A DNA stretch of 64,000 bases. It comes from Salsuginibacillus kocurii DSM 18087. GTDB lineage: Bacteria; Bacillota; Bacilli; Bacillales; Marinococcaceae. The position numbers and the translations under genes are program-made. The notes beneath the pieces are model-generated. The model was given only the letters and a program-made list of their open reading frames with translations. It ran no database searches and was not told the DNA's origin. The DNA is taken from the NCBI RefSeq assembly GCF_000377705.1, contig NZ_KB898628.1, forward strand, positions 124,001-188,000, read 5' to 3'. Each line of letters starts with the position of its first letter. Position 1 is the first letter of the stretch. This document shows positions 10,288-19,254 of this stretch, one piece after another.

Positions 10288-10309
10288 AGAGTAGGATGCA
10301 CCGTACAAA

Positions 10310-10347
10310 AATGTGAGGCAGCTGTAGGAGGCTGCCTCATTTCTTAA
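10310..10347 (+). terminator. Intrinsic terminator after nrdJ
   Basis: TGAGGCAG pairs with CTGCCTCA across an 8-9 base loop and is followed by TTTCTT. Confidence 0.75.
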
Positions 10348-10487
10348 GTTAAAGCCAAATATTTTATAGAGGCCCAACCTGAATAACTTTACATAAGATT
10401 TCATTAGGGCGTTGTTCGGGGTTGAAAGATTTTGTACAATAAGATTGCAGCATGGTTACGAACCGTACTCTTTAGGGGGACTCAGTC

Positions 10488-10907
10488 ATGCCAACACCTA
10501 GTATGGAAGACTATTTAGAACGAATATACCAGCTCATAGAAGAAAAAGGATACGCACGGGTTTCAGATATTGCTGAGACATTGGAAGTTCACCCTTCGTC
10601 CGTTACGAAAATGGTACAAAAATTAGGGCGAAAAGAGTACTTAATATATGAAAAGTACCGTGGACTCGTATTAACACCTAAGGGGAAGAAAATAGGCAAA
10701 CGTCTTGTGTACCGTCATGAACTGCTGGAAGATTTCTTGTATATCGTTGGGGTGGATGATGAAAACATTTACCGTGATGTAGAAGGAATTGAACATCATT
10801 TAAGCTGGGATGCAATTGATCGAATTGGTGATTTAGTGCAGTACTTTAGAGAAAAGGAACAGCGAATTGATGAGTTGCGTGTAGTACAAGAAAAAAATGA
10901 AGAATAA
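10488..10907 (+). CDS. mntR: Manganese transport regulator MntR
   Basis: A DtxR-family dimeric repressor that senses Mn(II) and shuts off manganese uptake. The winged helix (about residues 4-60, [13 protein letters not shown] as recognition helix) is followed by the metal-binding dimer domain. All six known Mn ligands are in place: D8, E11, H77, E99, E102 and H103. The 139 residues match B. subtilis MntR, with no SH3-like C-terminal domain. The start follows AGGGGGACT. It is a single-gene unit ended by a terminator. Confidence 0.97.
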   Translation: MPTPSMEDYLERIYQLIEEKGYARVSDIAETLEVHPSSVTKMVQKLGRKEYLIYEKYRGLVLTPKGKKIGKRLVYRHELLEDFLYIVGVDDENIYRDVEGIEHHLSWDAIDRIGDLVQYFREKEQRIDELRVVQEKNEE

Positions 10908-10908
10908 A

Positions 10909-10937
10909 GAAGATACTCCGAGGGAGTGTCTTTTTTT
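10909..10937 (+). terminator. Intrinsic terminator after mntR
   Basis: GATACTCC and GGGAGTGTC form a stem around a two- to four-base loop, followed by seven T. Confidence 0.85.
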
Positions 10938-11158
10938 GGTTATCTTAAATGAGTGACCAGAGCGACATCGGCTAGCTTTGAAACAGTAGAATGTGTGTAA
11001 ATCGTCTGGAATGTTACGAATTTTCATGAAAATATTACGTAAAACAGGTGACCTCAAGTCTTTACGAACTCACTTTAAGAAATCAAAGAAAAACCTCAAT
11101 TAATGAAAGACCTTCTTCCGGGCTGTTGCATATGATAGCTAGAGGAGGAGGGAAGAAA

Positions 11159-12052
11159 GTGAATATCGATGGTGTATTTGCTGGTGGTGGAGCGAAAGCG
11201 ATTGCCTTTATCGGAGCTTTAAAAGCAATGGAGGATAGAGGGTACGTTTTCGAACGCCTTGCCGGCACGAGTGCTGGTGCATTGTTCGCTAGTTTAATTC
11301 ACGCTGGCTACAGTAGTGCAGAAATAAAATTAATGCTGGAAAAGGTTGATTTAGAGCAATTTAAAGACCGAAAATGGCCGGGCAGCTCCTGCAATGTGCT
11401 GAGCTGGCTTAGTGTATATTTTTACCTAGGGCTATATAAAGGAGATCAGTTAGAAAAGTGGGTAGAAGAAAAACTTGCGGCAAAAGGTGTGAGGACATTT
11501 GCCGACATGGAGCCAGGCTCGTTGAGATTGGTGGCTTCTGATGTTAGTAATAATCGTTTTATCATTTTACCTGATGATCTTGAACGTTATAACGAAGATA
11601 AAAATCGCTTTTCCGTAGCAAAAGCAGTACGAATGAGTTGTGCATTGCCATATTTTTATGAGCCGGTTCGCATTGGCTGTCCGAAAGAAAAACAGGCTCT
11701 AGTCGTAGATGGAGGCATTTTAAGCAATTTTCCGATGTGGTTGTTTAAGTCTAAAAACAAAAAAAAGCTAGAACGCCCAGTGTTAGGGTTCCAGCTTAGC
11801 CATGATATCGACAATGGTCATTCCCCGAAGATCCGAAATGCAGTTGATTTTTATCGATCGATGTTTTCGACCATGAGGAAAGCCCATGATCTGCGTTATA
11901 TCTCTAAAAAAGATGCTCAAAATATTGTTTTTATTTCAGCAGATGAAATAAGTGCTACTTCGTTTAGCGAAGCTCAAAAGCGATACGAGGAATTAATTGA
12001 ATCTGGAAAACATGCTACTTCAGAGTTTCTAAAGGATGGCCTTTGGCCTTAA
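11159..12052 (+). CDS. yqhO: Patatin-like phospholipase YqhO
   Basis: A patatin-fold acyl hydrolase of 297 residues. It has the oxyanion glycine loop GGGAKA near residue 9, the nucleophile elbow GTSAG, and the dyad aspartate in VVDGGILSNFP. The start is GTG at 11159 behind the strong site AGAGGAGGAGGG; the open frame further upstream lacks homology. Its place after mntR matches yqhO in B. subtilis. The physiological lipid substrate is unknown. It ends one base before the convergent membrane gene. Confidence 0.88.
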   Translation: MNIDGVFAGGGAKAIAFIGALKAMEDRGYVFERLAGTSAGALFASLIHAGYSSAEIKLMLEKVDLEQFKDRKWPGSSCNVLSWLSVYFYLGLYKGDQLEKWVEEKLAAKGVRTFADMEPGSLRLVASDVSNNRFIILPDDLERYNEDKNRFSVAKAVRMSCALPYFYEPVRIGCPKEKQALVVDGGILSNFPMWLFKSKNKKKLERPVLGFQLSHDIDNGHSPKIRNAVDFYRSMFSTMRKAHDLRYISKKDAQNIVFISADEISATSFSEAQKRYEELIESGKHATSEFLKDGLWP

Positions 12053-12053
12053 T

Positions 12054-12878
12054 TTAATTGACCCATGGTCTGCCCTCTTGTTCAAACACACCTAACTGCA
12101 TAAACAAGAATGGGGCGAAAAATGTAATCCAGAGACCAGTAAATGCTGAATGTAGAAATTGAGTAATTACAGAGTCCACTAGCCATGTGCCTGCATAGTA
12201 AAAAATAAACATCCCTACTAATCCGACTACGCCTGCTAGCAACCTTCTTCCCGGGTGGGACGAAATGAGCATCCGGGTTTTAATCTGTTCGAAAACGTAA
12301 CCTGTACTTATTCCCAGCAGGAGACCAGCATAAATGGCTCCGTTTGGAAAGAGTAAGAGAAGAGAGGATGGAAATACAAAGGAAAAGGCTAATTTATACA
12401 CATCTGGCATGCCTCCCGTCCAGTCCATAGAACGGTAGGTTGCATAGACGATAAATCCACCTAATGCCCAAGCGCTAACAATGGAGAAGAATTCTACCCC
12501 TACACTGTAATAGGCAGTAAATGATACAGAAAACATAGCAAATAGAGCAATTGCAGAAAAGCCTTTTTTGCCGATTTCAGGTAATAAAAATGCCCAAAAC
12601 GTTACGGCCGCCTGTACCATTGGGTTCGGTGAGAGCAAATAATTACTGGCTCCCCCACCTAAAGACGGTAGGCCATTTATAAATAAATTTAAGTAAACTG
12701 ATAAAAAATAAATAAAAAGTAAACGGAATCCAATTTCTTTGTCAATAGCCCAAAAAATGAGCGGAATCATTAGAAGATAAAACCACTCATCACCAAGAAA
12801 GGCAGTAGTGGCCGTATACCAATCTAGAATTGGATGCTGGATGGTCGAGAGTATAGGTTCAATACGAATGTAAAACAT
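12054..12878 (-). CDS. PAP2-related polytopic membrane protein, catalytic motifs lost
   Basis: At least seven hydrophobic segments in 274 residues. The N-terminus (FLGDEWFYLLMIPLIFWAID) and the C-terminal LLLGISTGYVFEQ resemble the membrane PAP2-phosphatase family. However, the acid phosphatase signatures are degenerate: no KxxxxxxRP, SPNPMVQ where PSGHAQ is expected, and no SRxxxxxHxxxD. It is probably not a phosphatase any more. Start 12878 is chosen because GGGGGGAGG precedes it. It lies downstream of yqhP, separated by a terminator. The family call is tentative. Confidence 0.6.
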   Translation of the reverse strand: MFYIRIEPILSTIQHPILDWYTATTAFLGDEWFYLLMIPLIFWAIDKEIGFRLLFIYFLSVYLNLFINGLPSLGGGASNYLLSPNPMVQAAVTFWAFLLPEIGKKGFSAIALFAMFSVSFTAYYSVGVEFFSIVSAWALGGFIVYATYRSMDWTGGMPDVYKLAFSFVFPSSLLLLFPNGAIYAGLLLGISTGYVFEQIKTRMLISSHPGRRLLAGVVGLVGMFIFYYAGTWLVDSVITQFLHSAFTGLWITFFAPFLFMQLGVFEQEGRPWVN

Positions 12879-12912
12879 AACCTCCCCCCTTATAAACAAC
12901 GGTCCCCATTAA

Positions 12913-12962
12913 AAAAAGAACCCGGCGCCGGATCTAGAACAGCGCCCGGTTCTTTTTTTTAT
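12913..12962. terminator. Bidirectional-looking terminator
   Basis: AAAAAAGAACC-GGCGC pairs with GCGCC-GGTTCTTTTTT. Because it has A before and T after the stem it can work on both strands. On the minus strand it ends yqhP transcription before the PAP2-related gene. Confidence 0.8.
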
Positions 12963-13341
12963 TCTTTTTCCCTTCGATCACACGCAAGTTAGGATCTTCT
13001 TTACGTCTTGCGGCGCTTCGTTGAGCTTTTCGTTTTTGTGGTTGGGATTGGCGGGCAGCCGGCTGCTGTTGCTGCATAGATTTTTTGAAAACTTGTTGAG
13101 ATTTAGGTGATGACGAGGGAGCACCTTTAGACTGAGCAGACATGCCTCCTCCCCCGTAATGGCCAGAAAAGCGCTTCATAATTACGCGGGTGAATAAGAA
13201 ATACAAGCCAACTGCAATAGCAGCGCCAATAGCAAGTGAAAGGAGCAGACCAACTGGATTATTCAAAAGTTGATGACCCAGTCCAAGAATTGCAAGACCA
13301 AAAATTAAAAAAAGCACAGGCTGACGAACAAGCCGGGACAT
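12934..13341 (-). CDS. yqhP: SA1362/YqhP-family small membrane protein
   Basis: 135 residues with two N-terminal membrane segments (about 7-22 and 30-52) followed by a long Gln/Ser/Lys/Arg-rich, basic and probably disordered cytoplasmic tail ending in KKNKKKNRALF. It matches the YqhP/SA1362 family in size and layout and sits after yqhO as in B. subtilis. Function is unknown. The start at 13341 has GGAGGTGAC eight bases upstream. Confidence 0.75.
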   Translation of the reverse strand: MSRLVRQPVLFLIFGLAILGLGHQLLNNPVGLLLSLAIGAAIAVGLYFLFTRVIMKRFSGHYGGGGMSAQSKGAPSSSPKSQQVFKKSMQQQQPAARQSQPQKRKAQRSAARRKEDPNLRVIEGKKNKKKNRALF

Positions 13342-13927
13342 AATAGTCACCTCCAATTGTTTTAACCGTCACGTGCACGTGCAGTTTTCAACGTGATGAG
13401 TTGCTTTGGTGATGCCTTAAAGACTGTTACTACTCTGAACGGGGAGTAGTGGCTAAAAGACACTAAAATGAAATGATTATAGGTATGAAGCCCAAAACTT
13501 ACAAAATTTATTCTCTTTTCTTATACTTTAACTGACTCCATTGACCAATTGACTAAAGGCAACCATGAATGTTTTTATGCTTGTCCCGGGGGTGTCATTT
13601 TTGTGGTGTAACCTTAATCATCTCGTTTAACTAGTCGTGGTGGTATGTTATGGCTGATGTGGTTAAACGGTGTGGGTATGTCAGTTAAGAAGTGCTCCAG
13701 GATGAATGGGAAAATGACGGAGGCAGTAGTTCTCCTCTCTCTATTCTACACCATCCTTCCAGTTCACTCTAGCCTGAGATCGTTTGAAAAATTCTGCTGC
13801 AAAATAGTTTGGTTAATTGTAACATTCCCGATCCATCAAGTTTTTACACCTGTTCATTGCAGGTTTATAAATTACTTGGATAAGTGCGAGCGAGGCAAGC
13901 CATAGTAGGTATAAGGAGGGATGATTT
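13342..13927. other. Gap with no convincing gene where yqhQ is expected
   Basis: 586 bases. It contains the perfect palindrome CACGTGCACGTG (13370-13381) upstream of yqhP and a weak hairpin CTACTC...GAGTAG near 13430. An 86-codon frame at 13645-13905 lacks a good ribosome-binding site and looks compositionally random. In B. subtilis yqhQ (DUF1385) lies between yqhP and yqhR. No remnant of it is readable here. Confidence 0.5.
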
Positions 13928-14398
13928 ATGAGTGAGAACACGAAAGCAAACGAATTGCCACTAGTTGGCTATATGATTGTAACTGCTATTTTTGCAGGAG
14001 TGATGTTGTATTGTATGTGGTGGATTGCAAATTTTTTCTTGTTTGTTGATGTAAGCCCAAGCAGTATTTTGCCAGTTCGGGCTACATTTTTTAATGACGA
14101 GATTGTCCCTTTTTTGACCGTCGTATATTTTATTATTGCTTCTTTTTTGCTTATCGTACTAGCCTATTTTACAACGAGAAAAGTAATTGAGGTATGGCCT
14201 GGTCTCATTGTGGGTTTTGTTCTTTGGTCAGTGTTTTTCCTATGGTTGAATGCCTGGTTTCCTGAAATTAAGCCCGTGGCAGCCTTGCAGCCGACAACTA
14301 TAGTTACAAGTTTGTCGCTCTTTTTAATCTATGGGATATTTATTAATTACTCTATGGCCTATGAATGGGCGATTCGAAAGCAGGACCAGAGCCGTTGA
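13928..14398 (+). CDS. yqhR: YqhR-family four-helix membrane protein
   Basis: 156 residues with four predicted membrane helices (about 13-38, 58-80, 88-108, 118-140). Position before aroQ and size match YqhR of B. subtilis. No enzymatic motif is visible and the function is unknown. The start follows AAGGAGGGATGATTT. Confidence 0.75.
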   Translation: MSENTKANELPLVGYMIVTAIFAGVMLYCMWWIANFFLFVDVSPSSILPVRATFFNDEIVPFLTVVYFIIASFLLIVLAYFTTRKVIEVWPGLIVGFVLWSVFFLWLNAWFPEIKPVAALQPTTIVTSLSLFLIYGIFINYSMAYEWAIRKQDQSR

Positions 14399-14472
14399 CA
14401 ACTGTTATTTTTATCTAGCCTATGGTACGATAGGTTTTGGAAGAACATTATTGTTTAAAGCATGGTGACAAA

Positions 14473-14895
14473 ATGAAGAGTATTTTAGTAGTTAACGGAC
14501 CGAATTTAAACCGACTAGGCTTGAGGGAACCAGAAGTGTACGGTAATTTTTCTATCGTCGATTTGGAGAAATACGTACATCAAAGGGCTGAAGCATTAGG
14601 GATTAAAGCTGACTTCTTTCAATCAAATCACGAAGGTGTACTGATCGACCGGATTCATGAAGCAGATGAGAAGTACGATGGGATCGTATGTAACCCCGGG
14701 GCTTTTACTCATTACAGCTATGCGATTCGAGATGCGATTGCTTCCATTCAAATCCCCGTGGTAGAAGTACATATTTCAAACATTCATGCGCGTGAAGAGT
14801 TTCGACACACTTCAGTATTGGCTCCTGTTACAACTGGTCAAATTGTAGGTTTTGGCAAAATGGGATATGAACTTGGCTTGAGAGCTTTTGTATAG
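14473..14895 (+). CDS. aroQ: Type II 3-dehydroquinate dehydratase
   Basis: It converts 3-dehydroquinate to 3-dehydroshikimate, the third step of the shikimate pathway. VNGPNLNRLGLREPEVYG holds the catalytic loop arginine and tyrosine, SNHEGVLID and NPGAFTHYSYAIRDAI are signatures, and VEVHISN with the catalytic histidine follows. The start at 14473 gives 140 residues, the family length; the longer upstream frame has no homology. It is followed by yqhT and efp in the usual order. Confidence 0.95.
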   Translation: MKSILVVNGPNLNRLGLREPEVYGNFSIVDLEKYVHQRAEALGIKADFFQSNHEGVLIDRIHEADEKYDGIVCNPGAFTHYSYAIRDAIASIQIPVVEVHISNIHAREEFRHTSVLAPVTTGQIVGFGKMGYELGLRAFV

Positions 14896-14905
14896 GGGGA
14901 TATCT

Positions 14906-15967
14906 ATGACTCAACTACAACGACTGCAAAAAAAGTTAGCGCAGAGTGATGTGAGTTCTATCATCATTGAAAGTGCAGTTAACCGAGAGTATGTATCTGG
15001 TTTTACAGGCACAGCGGGAGCTCTTTTGATCACCGAACAAGATGCTCTGTTTATTACGGATTTTCGATATGTAGAACAAGCAGAGAAGCAAAGCCCTGAC
15101 TTTACAATTATTAAACAAGAACGATCAATGGCTGAAGAAATTGCTGAGCAAGTCAAAAAACGGGGCTTGCAGACAGTTGGATTTGAAAAAAGTCATGTTA
15201 CATATGCGCAGTTTGAACAATTTGATAAATATATTGAAGCTACACTCGAACCGGTCTCAGGTTTGGTTGAATCGTTACGTCTTTACAAAACGCCAGCAGA
15301 GCTGAGCATTATTGAAGAAGCGGCTAAGATTGTGGATTTGACATTTGACCATATTACGTCTTTTATTCAACCAGGTGTTAAAGAAGTCGATGTAGCGAAT
15401 GAACTCGAATTTTTCATGCGTAAGCAAGGCGCCGCTTGTTCTTCTTTTGATATCATTGTTGCATCGGGAGAGAGAAGTGCGTATCCACATGGTGTAGCCA
15501 GTACGAAAGAAATTCAAAAAGGCGAGCTTGTCACTATGGACTTTGGGGCCTATTATAAAGGATATTGCTCCGACATGACCCGGACGGTAGCTGTAGGGGA
15601 ACCGGCACAAGAACTGAAGAAAATTTATGACACTGTACATGAAGCTCAGGAGAAAGCAATGCAGCACTTAGGTCCAAACATGAGTGGCGTTGAAGCGGAT
15701 GCCGTAGCGAGGGACCATATTAAAGCAGCCGGGTTTGGCGAATATTTTGGCCATGGGCTTGGTCATGGCTTAGGGATGGAAGTACACGAGGCTCCGCGCC
15801 TTTCCCCTAAAGGAGAACAAATGCTAGAACCTGGCATGGTAGTAACGGTTGAACCAGGTATTTACGTAGCTGGGCTTGGCGGCACACGGATTGAAGATGA
15901 TGCAGTCATCACTGAAAATGGAAATAAGCGCTTAACTCATTCTACTAAAGAGCTTTTAATTCTTTAA
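14906..15967 (+). CDS. yqhT: Xaa-Pro peptidase (M24 family) YqhT
   Basis: A pita-bread metallopeptidase of 353 residues: creatinase-like N-terminal domain, then a catalytic domain with the five metal ligands in MDFGAYYKGYCSDMTRT (two Asp), GHGLGHGLGMEVHE (His), VEPGIYV (Glu) and GGTRIEDD (Glu). It likely cleaves Xaa-Pro dipeptides or N-terminal Xaa-Pro bonds. The start at 14906 has TAGGGGGATATCT upstream. It is usually next to efp, which rescues ribosomes stalled at polyproline. Dipeptidase versus aminopeptidase cannot be decided from sequence alone. Confidence 0.92.
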   Translation: MTQLQRLQKKLAQSDVSSIIIESAVNREYVSGFTGTAGALLITEQDALFITDFRYVEQAEKQSPDFTIIKQERSMAEEIAEQVKKRGLQTVGFEKSHVTYAQFEQFDKYIEATLEPVSGLVESLRLYKTPAELSIIEEAAKIVDLTFDHITSFIQPGVKEVDVANELEFFMRKQGAACSSFDIIVASGERSAYPHGVASTKEIQKGELVTMDFGAYYKGYCSDMTRTVAVGEPAQELKKIYDTVHEAQEKAMQHLGPNMSGVEADAVARDHIKAAGFGEYFGHGLGHGLGMEVHEAPRLSPKGEQMLEPGMVVTVEPGIYVAGLGGTRIEDDAVITENGNKRLTHSTKELLIL

Positions 15968-16011
15968 CCCTAGTTAAAACAACATTCTGACCAAAGGTGG
16001 TATAGAAGAAA

Positions 16012-16569
16012 ATGATTTCTGTAAACGACTTTAAAACAGGACTTACTATTGAAGTAGATAATGATATTTGGCAAGTTGTAGACTTCCAACATGTGAAACC
16101 AGGAAAAGGTGCAGCTTTTGTTCGTTCTAAACTTCGCAGTATGCGCACTGGTAACATCCAAGAAAAAACGTTTAGAGCTGGAGAAAAAGTAAACCGTGCT
16201 CATATTGAAAAAAACCGCATGCAGTATCTGTATTCAAGCGGGGATACGCATACATTTATGAATACCGAATCATTTGAGCAAATGGAATTAACGTCTGCTC
16301 AAATTGAACACGAACTCAACTTCTTAAAAGAAAATATGGAAGTAGAAATCATTTCGTATGGAAATGAAACCTTAGGGGTTGAAACACCTAACACGGTAGA
16401 GTTGGAAGTGACAGAAACTGAACCAGGCATCAAAGGAGATACTGCTTCAGGAGGGTCTAAGCCAGCTACACTTGAAACAGGATACACTGTTCAAGTTCCT
16501 TTCTTTGTTAATGAAGGCGATGTTTTAGTTATTGACACCCGCAAAGGAGAATATGTTTCGCGGGCGTAA
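16012..16569 (+). CDS. efp: Translation elongation factor P
   Basis: EF-P binds between the P and E sites of stalled ribosomes and speeds peptide bond formation at consecutive prolines. 185 residues in three beta-barrel domains. The modified-lysine loop KPGKGAAF places Lys32 at the tip, the residue that carries a 5-aminopentanol group in B. subtilis. The C-terminus [20 protein letters not shown] is typical. A terminator follows. Confidence 0.97.
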   Translation: MISVNDFKTGLTIEVDNDIWQVVDFQHVKPGKGAAFVRSKLRSMRTGNIQEKTFRAGEKVNRAHIEKNRMQYLYSSGDTHTFMNTESFEQMELTSAQIEHELNFLKENMEVEIISYGNETLGVETPNTVELEVTETEPGIKGDTASGGSKPATLETGYTVQVPFFVNEGDVLVIDTRKGEYVSRA

Positions 16570-16588
16570 TTGTAGGAAGCTCAACAGA

Positions 16589-16627
16589 AAATAGACTGTC
16601 CTCTAGAGAGGGCGGTCTATTTTTATA
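16589..16627 (+). terminator. Intrinsic terminator after efp
   Basis: AATAGAC...CTC pairs with GAG...GTCTATT across a four-base loop, followed by TTTTATAT. Confidence 0.8.
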
Positions 16628-16833
16628 TTGGTTTTGTGACAAAGAAGTGTTGACATTTCTTCGGTGGCCTCTCTTTCCGCAAGCCTTCATAGGTTACGTC
16701 CTCTGGGTTCAGGGCAGGCGCTCCTTTTGAGTCGGCTGAAAAAGTTAATTTATCAATATTTATTTATCAATATTTACACTCCTCGTTATACGATGCACCT
16801 TATAGTGAAAAATAGTCGCTGAGACTGGAGCAA

Positions 16834-16965
16834 GCTCCGAAAAGGAAGTCAGGGCAAGACCTGCCGAGCAAAGCTCGAAGCGAAATCCCGACTTCTCAAC
16901 GGAAAGCGAGCTTGCGCTGGCTCACCAATCCCGTTATACAGGTTATAGTATAAAGATAACCTGGT
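16834..16965 (+). repeat. Dispersed repeat, copy 1 (upstream of spoIIIA)
   Basis: About 130 bases that recur inverted at 35465-35603. Shared blocks are AAAAGGAAGTCAGGGCAAGA, the inner hairpin GAGC-AA-GCTC, GACTTCTC, AAAGCGAGC and the end TTATAGTATAAAGATAACC. The outer arms GAAGTC-AGGG and CCCGACTTC pair, so the unit can fold. The rest of the 16628-17147 gap holds an AT-rich direct repeat (TTATCAATATTTA twice near 16753) and no gene. Confidence 0.7.
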
Positions 16966-17147
16966 TCTTAAACGATAACCAGTTTTTCAGCAGCCCCACT
17001 CCCTCATAAGAACGCAATTTTTCCACTCCATTTTTTTCAGCTATTTCGTATAAAGGATAGAGCCAATCACCCTTAGTTCTATCTATGCCTTCTGCTACAT
17101 AAGATAATTCCAGGTTATAGAAAGATGTGTAGAGAGGAGTGATTCGA

Positions 17148-18095
17148 GTGGAACAAGCTTTGAACCAAGTTTCATGGTTTGATCTACTCCCTCCACCCAT
17201 ACAGACCGTTCTCTCCGAACAGCTAATGGATACATCAGGTCTGGAAGAAATCAGATTGCGAGTAGGACAGCCTATCGAATGTGTATCACACGAATCCTCA
17301 AGATTATTAGGAGGAAGAGAGCCAAAGGGGTTGTATTTGTTTAATCGTACAGATGCCAACCATCTCCTTAATCAATTAAGCCGCTATTCTGTCTATGCAT
17401 ATGAAGAAGAAATTCGCCAAGGTTTTCTAACGATAGCCGGAGGGCACCGAGTAGGCCTTTCAGGAAAGGCAAGAATAGTCGATGGACAAGTCCAAACCCT
17501 TCAGGATATAAGCTCGTTTAACATTCGTATTGCAAAGCACGTCGAATTGGATACCAGCAAATTATATCCCTATCTATACAATCAACGCTGGATGCAAACC
17601 GTGATCGTAGGTTCTCCAGGCAGTGGAAAAACGACACTGCTTCGTGAATTAGCTCGTATGGCCTCGACCGGCTCTAATTCATTGAATATCTCCCCTAAAC
17701 GTACAGTCATAGTTGATGAGCGCTCTGAGCTGGCGGCCTCTATTGACGGTGTACCCAGCTTTGATTTAGGACGGAGAATTGATGTATTAGACCGCTGTCC
17801 GAAAGCCGAAGGCATGATGATGATGATCAGGTCTATGAACCCTGATGTCCTTGTTGTCGATGAAATAGGGCGGGCTGAAGATGCGGAAGCATTAAATGAA
17901 GCAACAATGGCGGGAGTAAGCGTTTTTTGTTCAGTACATGGCTCCTCTTTCAGTGATGTGAAAAAACGGCCGGTTATGCGTTCTTTATTTAATGACAAAG
18001 TGTTTGATCGTATTTTATTTCTCTCCACTCCCCGTAACAGACGACAAGTCAGCATTTATGACCATTCTCAGCAGCTTGGTGTCATTTCGATATGA
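17148..18095 (+). CDS. spoIIIAA: Stage III sporulation ATPase SpoIIIAA
   Basis: Secretion-type ATPase of the SpoIIIA-SpoIIQ channel that links mother cell and forespore. Walker A VGSPGSGKTTLL (about residue 151) and Walker B-like VLVVDEIGR are present. 315 residues from the GTG at 17148, chosen because AGAGGAG lies eight bases upstream. It is the first gene of the eight-gene spoIIIA operon; its stop overlaps the spoIIIAB ATG. Sigma-E control in the mother cell is expected from the family; I did not find a clear sigma-E promoter. Confidence 0.95.
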   Translation: MEQALNQVSWFDLLPPPIQTVLSEQLMDTSGLEEIRLRVGQPIECVSHESSRLLGGREPKGLYLFNRTDANHLLNQLSRYSVYAYEEEIRQGFLTIAGGHRVGLSGKARIVDGQVQTLQDISSFNIRIAKHVELDTSKLYPYLYNQRWMQTVIVGSPGSGKTTLLRELARMASTGSNSLNISPKRTVIVDERSELAASIDGVPSFDLGRRIDVLDRCPKAEGMMMMIRSMNPDVLVVDEIGRAEDAEALNEATMAGVSVFCSVHGSSFSDVKKRPVMRSLFNDKVFDRILFLSTPRNRRQVSIYDHSQQLGVISI

Positions 18096-18604
18096 ATTGG
18101 TTCGGGGCAAGTATTGTCTTAGTAGCTACAACTTGGGCGGGCTGGGAATGGAGTAATCGACTTAAACAAAGACCTCAACAAATTAGACAATTAAAAACAT
18201 TTCTTCAAGCATTAGAGGCTGAAGTTACGTTTGGCTTAACACCAATTGATGAAGCCTGTGACAAATTGGCCGCGCAGTGTGACCCACCTCTTTCCACCTT
18301 TATATCGGATTTTTCAAACCGCTTAAAGCAAGGAGGCTATCAAGCAGAGAGGGCCTGGGAAGAAGCACTAAACGAATTGTGGACTCGCACCTCGCTGAAA
18401 AAAAGTGAAAAGGAAATTCTGACTCAGTTTGGGCAAACACTAGGAGTTTATGGACGAACGGAGCAAAAAAAACAAATTATGCTTGCTTTAACGCATTTAG
18501 AGCGGGAGGAAGCAGAGGCTCGGGATGAACTTAAGCGATTTGAAAAGCTTTTTCGGTCTCTCGGTTTATTGACTGGTCTGCTCCTGGTGCTCCTGCTGAT
18601 TTAA
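18092..18604 (+). CDS. spoIIIAB: Stage III sporulation protein SpoIIIAB
   Basis: 170 residues with membrane helices at both ends (about 5-22 and 155-170) and a helical soluble middle, resembling the GspF-like component of secretion systems. It overlaps spoIIIAA by four bases. Role: part of the SpoIIIA channel basal apparatus. Confidence 0.93.
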   Translation: MNWFGASIVLVATTWAGWEWSNRLKQRPQQIRQLKTFLQALEAEVTFGLTPIDEACDKLAAQCDPPLSTFISDFSNRLKQGGYQAERAWEEALNELWTRTSLKKSEKEILTQFGQTLGVYGRTEQKKQIMLALTHLEREEAEARDELKRFEKLFRSLGLLTGLLLVLLLI

Positions 18605-18630
18605 TCGAGGTGCAAGAGGGGGAGAAAAAG

Positions 18631-18840
18631 GTGGCATATGATGTAGATGCGATTTTTCAGATTGCCGGTATTGGGATAATCGTGGCGATGATTCATACCG
18701 TTTTAAAACAAATGGGAAAAGAAGACTGGGCGCATTGGGTTACGTTGATCGGCTTTGTTGTCGTGTTGTACATGGTAGCAACTATCGTGGATGATTTGTT
18801 TCAAAGAATACGCTCTGTCTTCTTATATATTGGGGGATAA
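18631..18840 (+). CDS. spoIIIAC: Stage III sporulation protein SpoIIIAC
   Basis: 69 residues, two membrane helices, with the conserved core FQIAGIGIIVAMIHTVLKQM and VATIVDDLFQ. The GTG at 18631 behind GAGGGGGAG gives the same length as the B. subtilis protein; an earlier in-frame start would overlap that site. Short integral component of the SpoIIIA channel. Confidence 0.93.
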   Translation: MAYDVDAIFQIAGIGIIVAMIHTVLKQMGKEDWAHWVTLIGFVVVLYMVATIVDDLFQRIRSVFLYIGG

Positions 18841-18843
18841 TCC

Positions 18844-19242
18844 GTGACACTCGATTTGTTGCAAATGGTAGGGTTCGGCCTGGTCGCTACGTTTTTAGCT
18901 TTACTCATCAAAGAACAACAGCCAGCTTTTGCATTTCTGCTTACGTTATTTGTTGGTGCTATGTTGTTCTTTTTTTTAATGGATTACATTGAGGCTGCGT
19001 TAACGATGCTCGATGATCTAGCAAATCATGCAAACATAGAACCTGTTTATTTAGAGACCATGCTTAAGATTATCGGAATTGCTTATGTAGCGGAATTTGG
19101 AGCTCAGTTAGCCAGAGATGCTGATGAAGGGACGATTGCCGCAAAGATCGAGTTGGCAGGAAAGGTTCTTATTTTCGTCATGGCGATACCGATATTTAGG
19201 ACATTGCTTGAAACAGTGCTCTCACTGCTTCCCGGAGCGTAG
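18844..19242 (+). CDS. spoIIIAD: Stage III sporulation protein SpoIIIAD
   Basis: 132 residues with four hydrophobic stretches. GTG start behind TTGGGGGAT, three bases after the spoIIIAC stop. IGIAYVAEFGAQLARDAD is the family signature. Polytopic part of the mother-cell channel complex. Confidence 0.94.
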   Translation: MTLDLLQMVGFGLVATFLALLIKEQQPAFAFLLTLFVGAMLFFFLMDYIEAALTMLDDLANHANIEPVYLETMLKIIGIAYVAEFGAQLARDADEGTIAAKIELAGKVLIFVMAIPIFRTLLETVLSLLPGA

Positions 19243-19254
19243 GGAGGAAAAAGG

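Noticed and set aside
13645-13905. 86-codon frame between yqhP and yqhR
   Set aside because: No ribosome-binding site, many rare residues in random order (Cys, Trp, His), and no resemblance to YqhQ or any known family.
16943-17359. Reverse-strand frame over the spoIIIAA start
   Set aside because: It covers the dispersed repeat and the 5' part of spoIIIAA in antisense; spoIIIAA is clearly the real gene.
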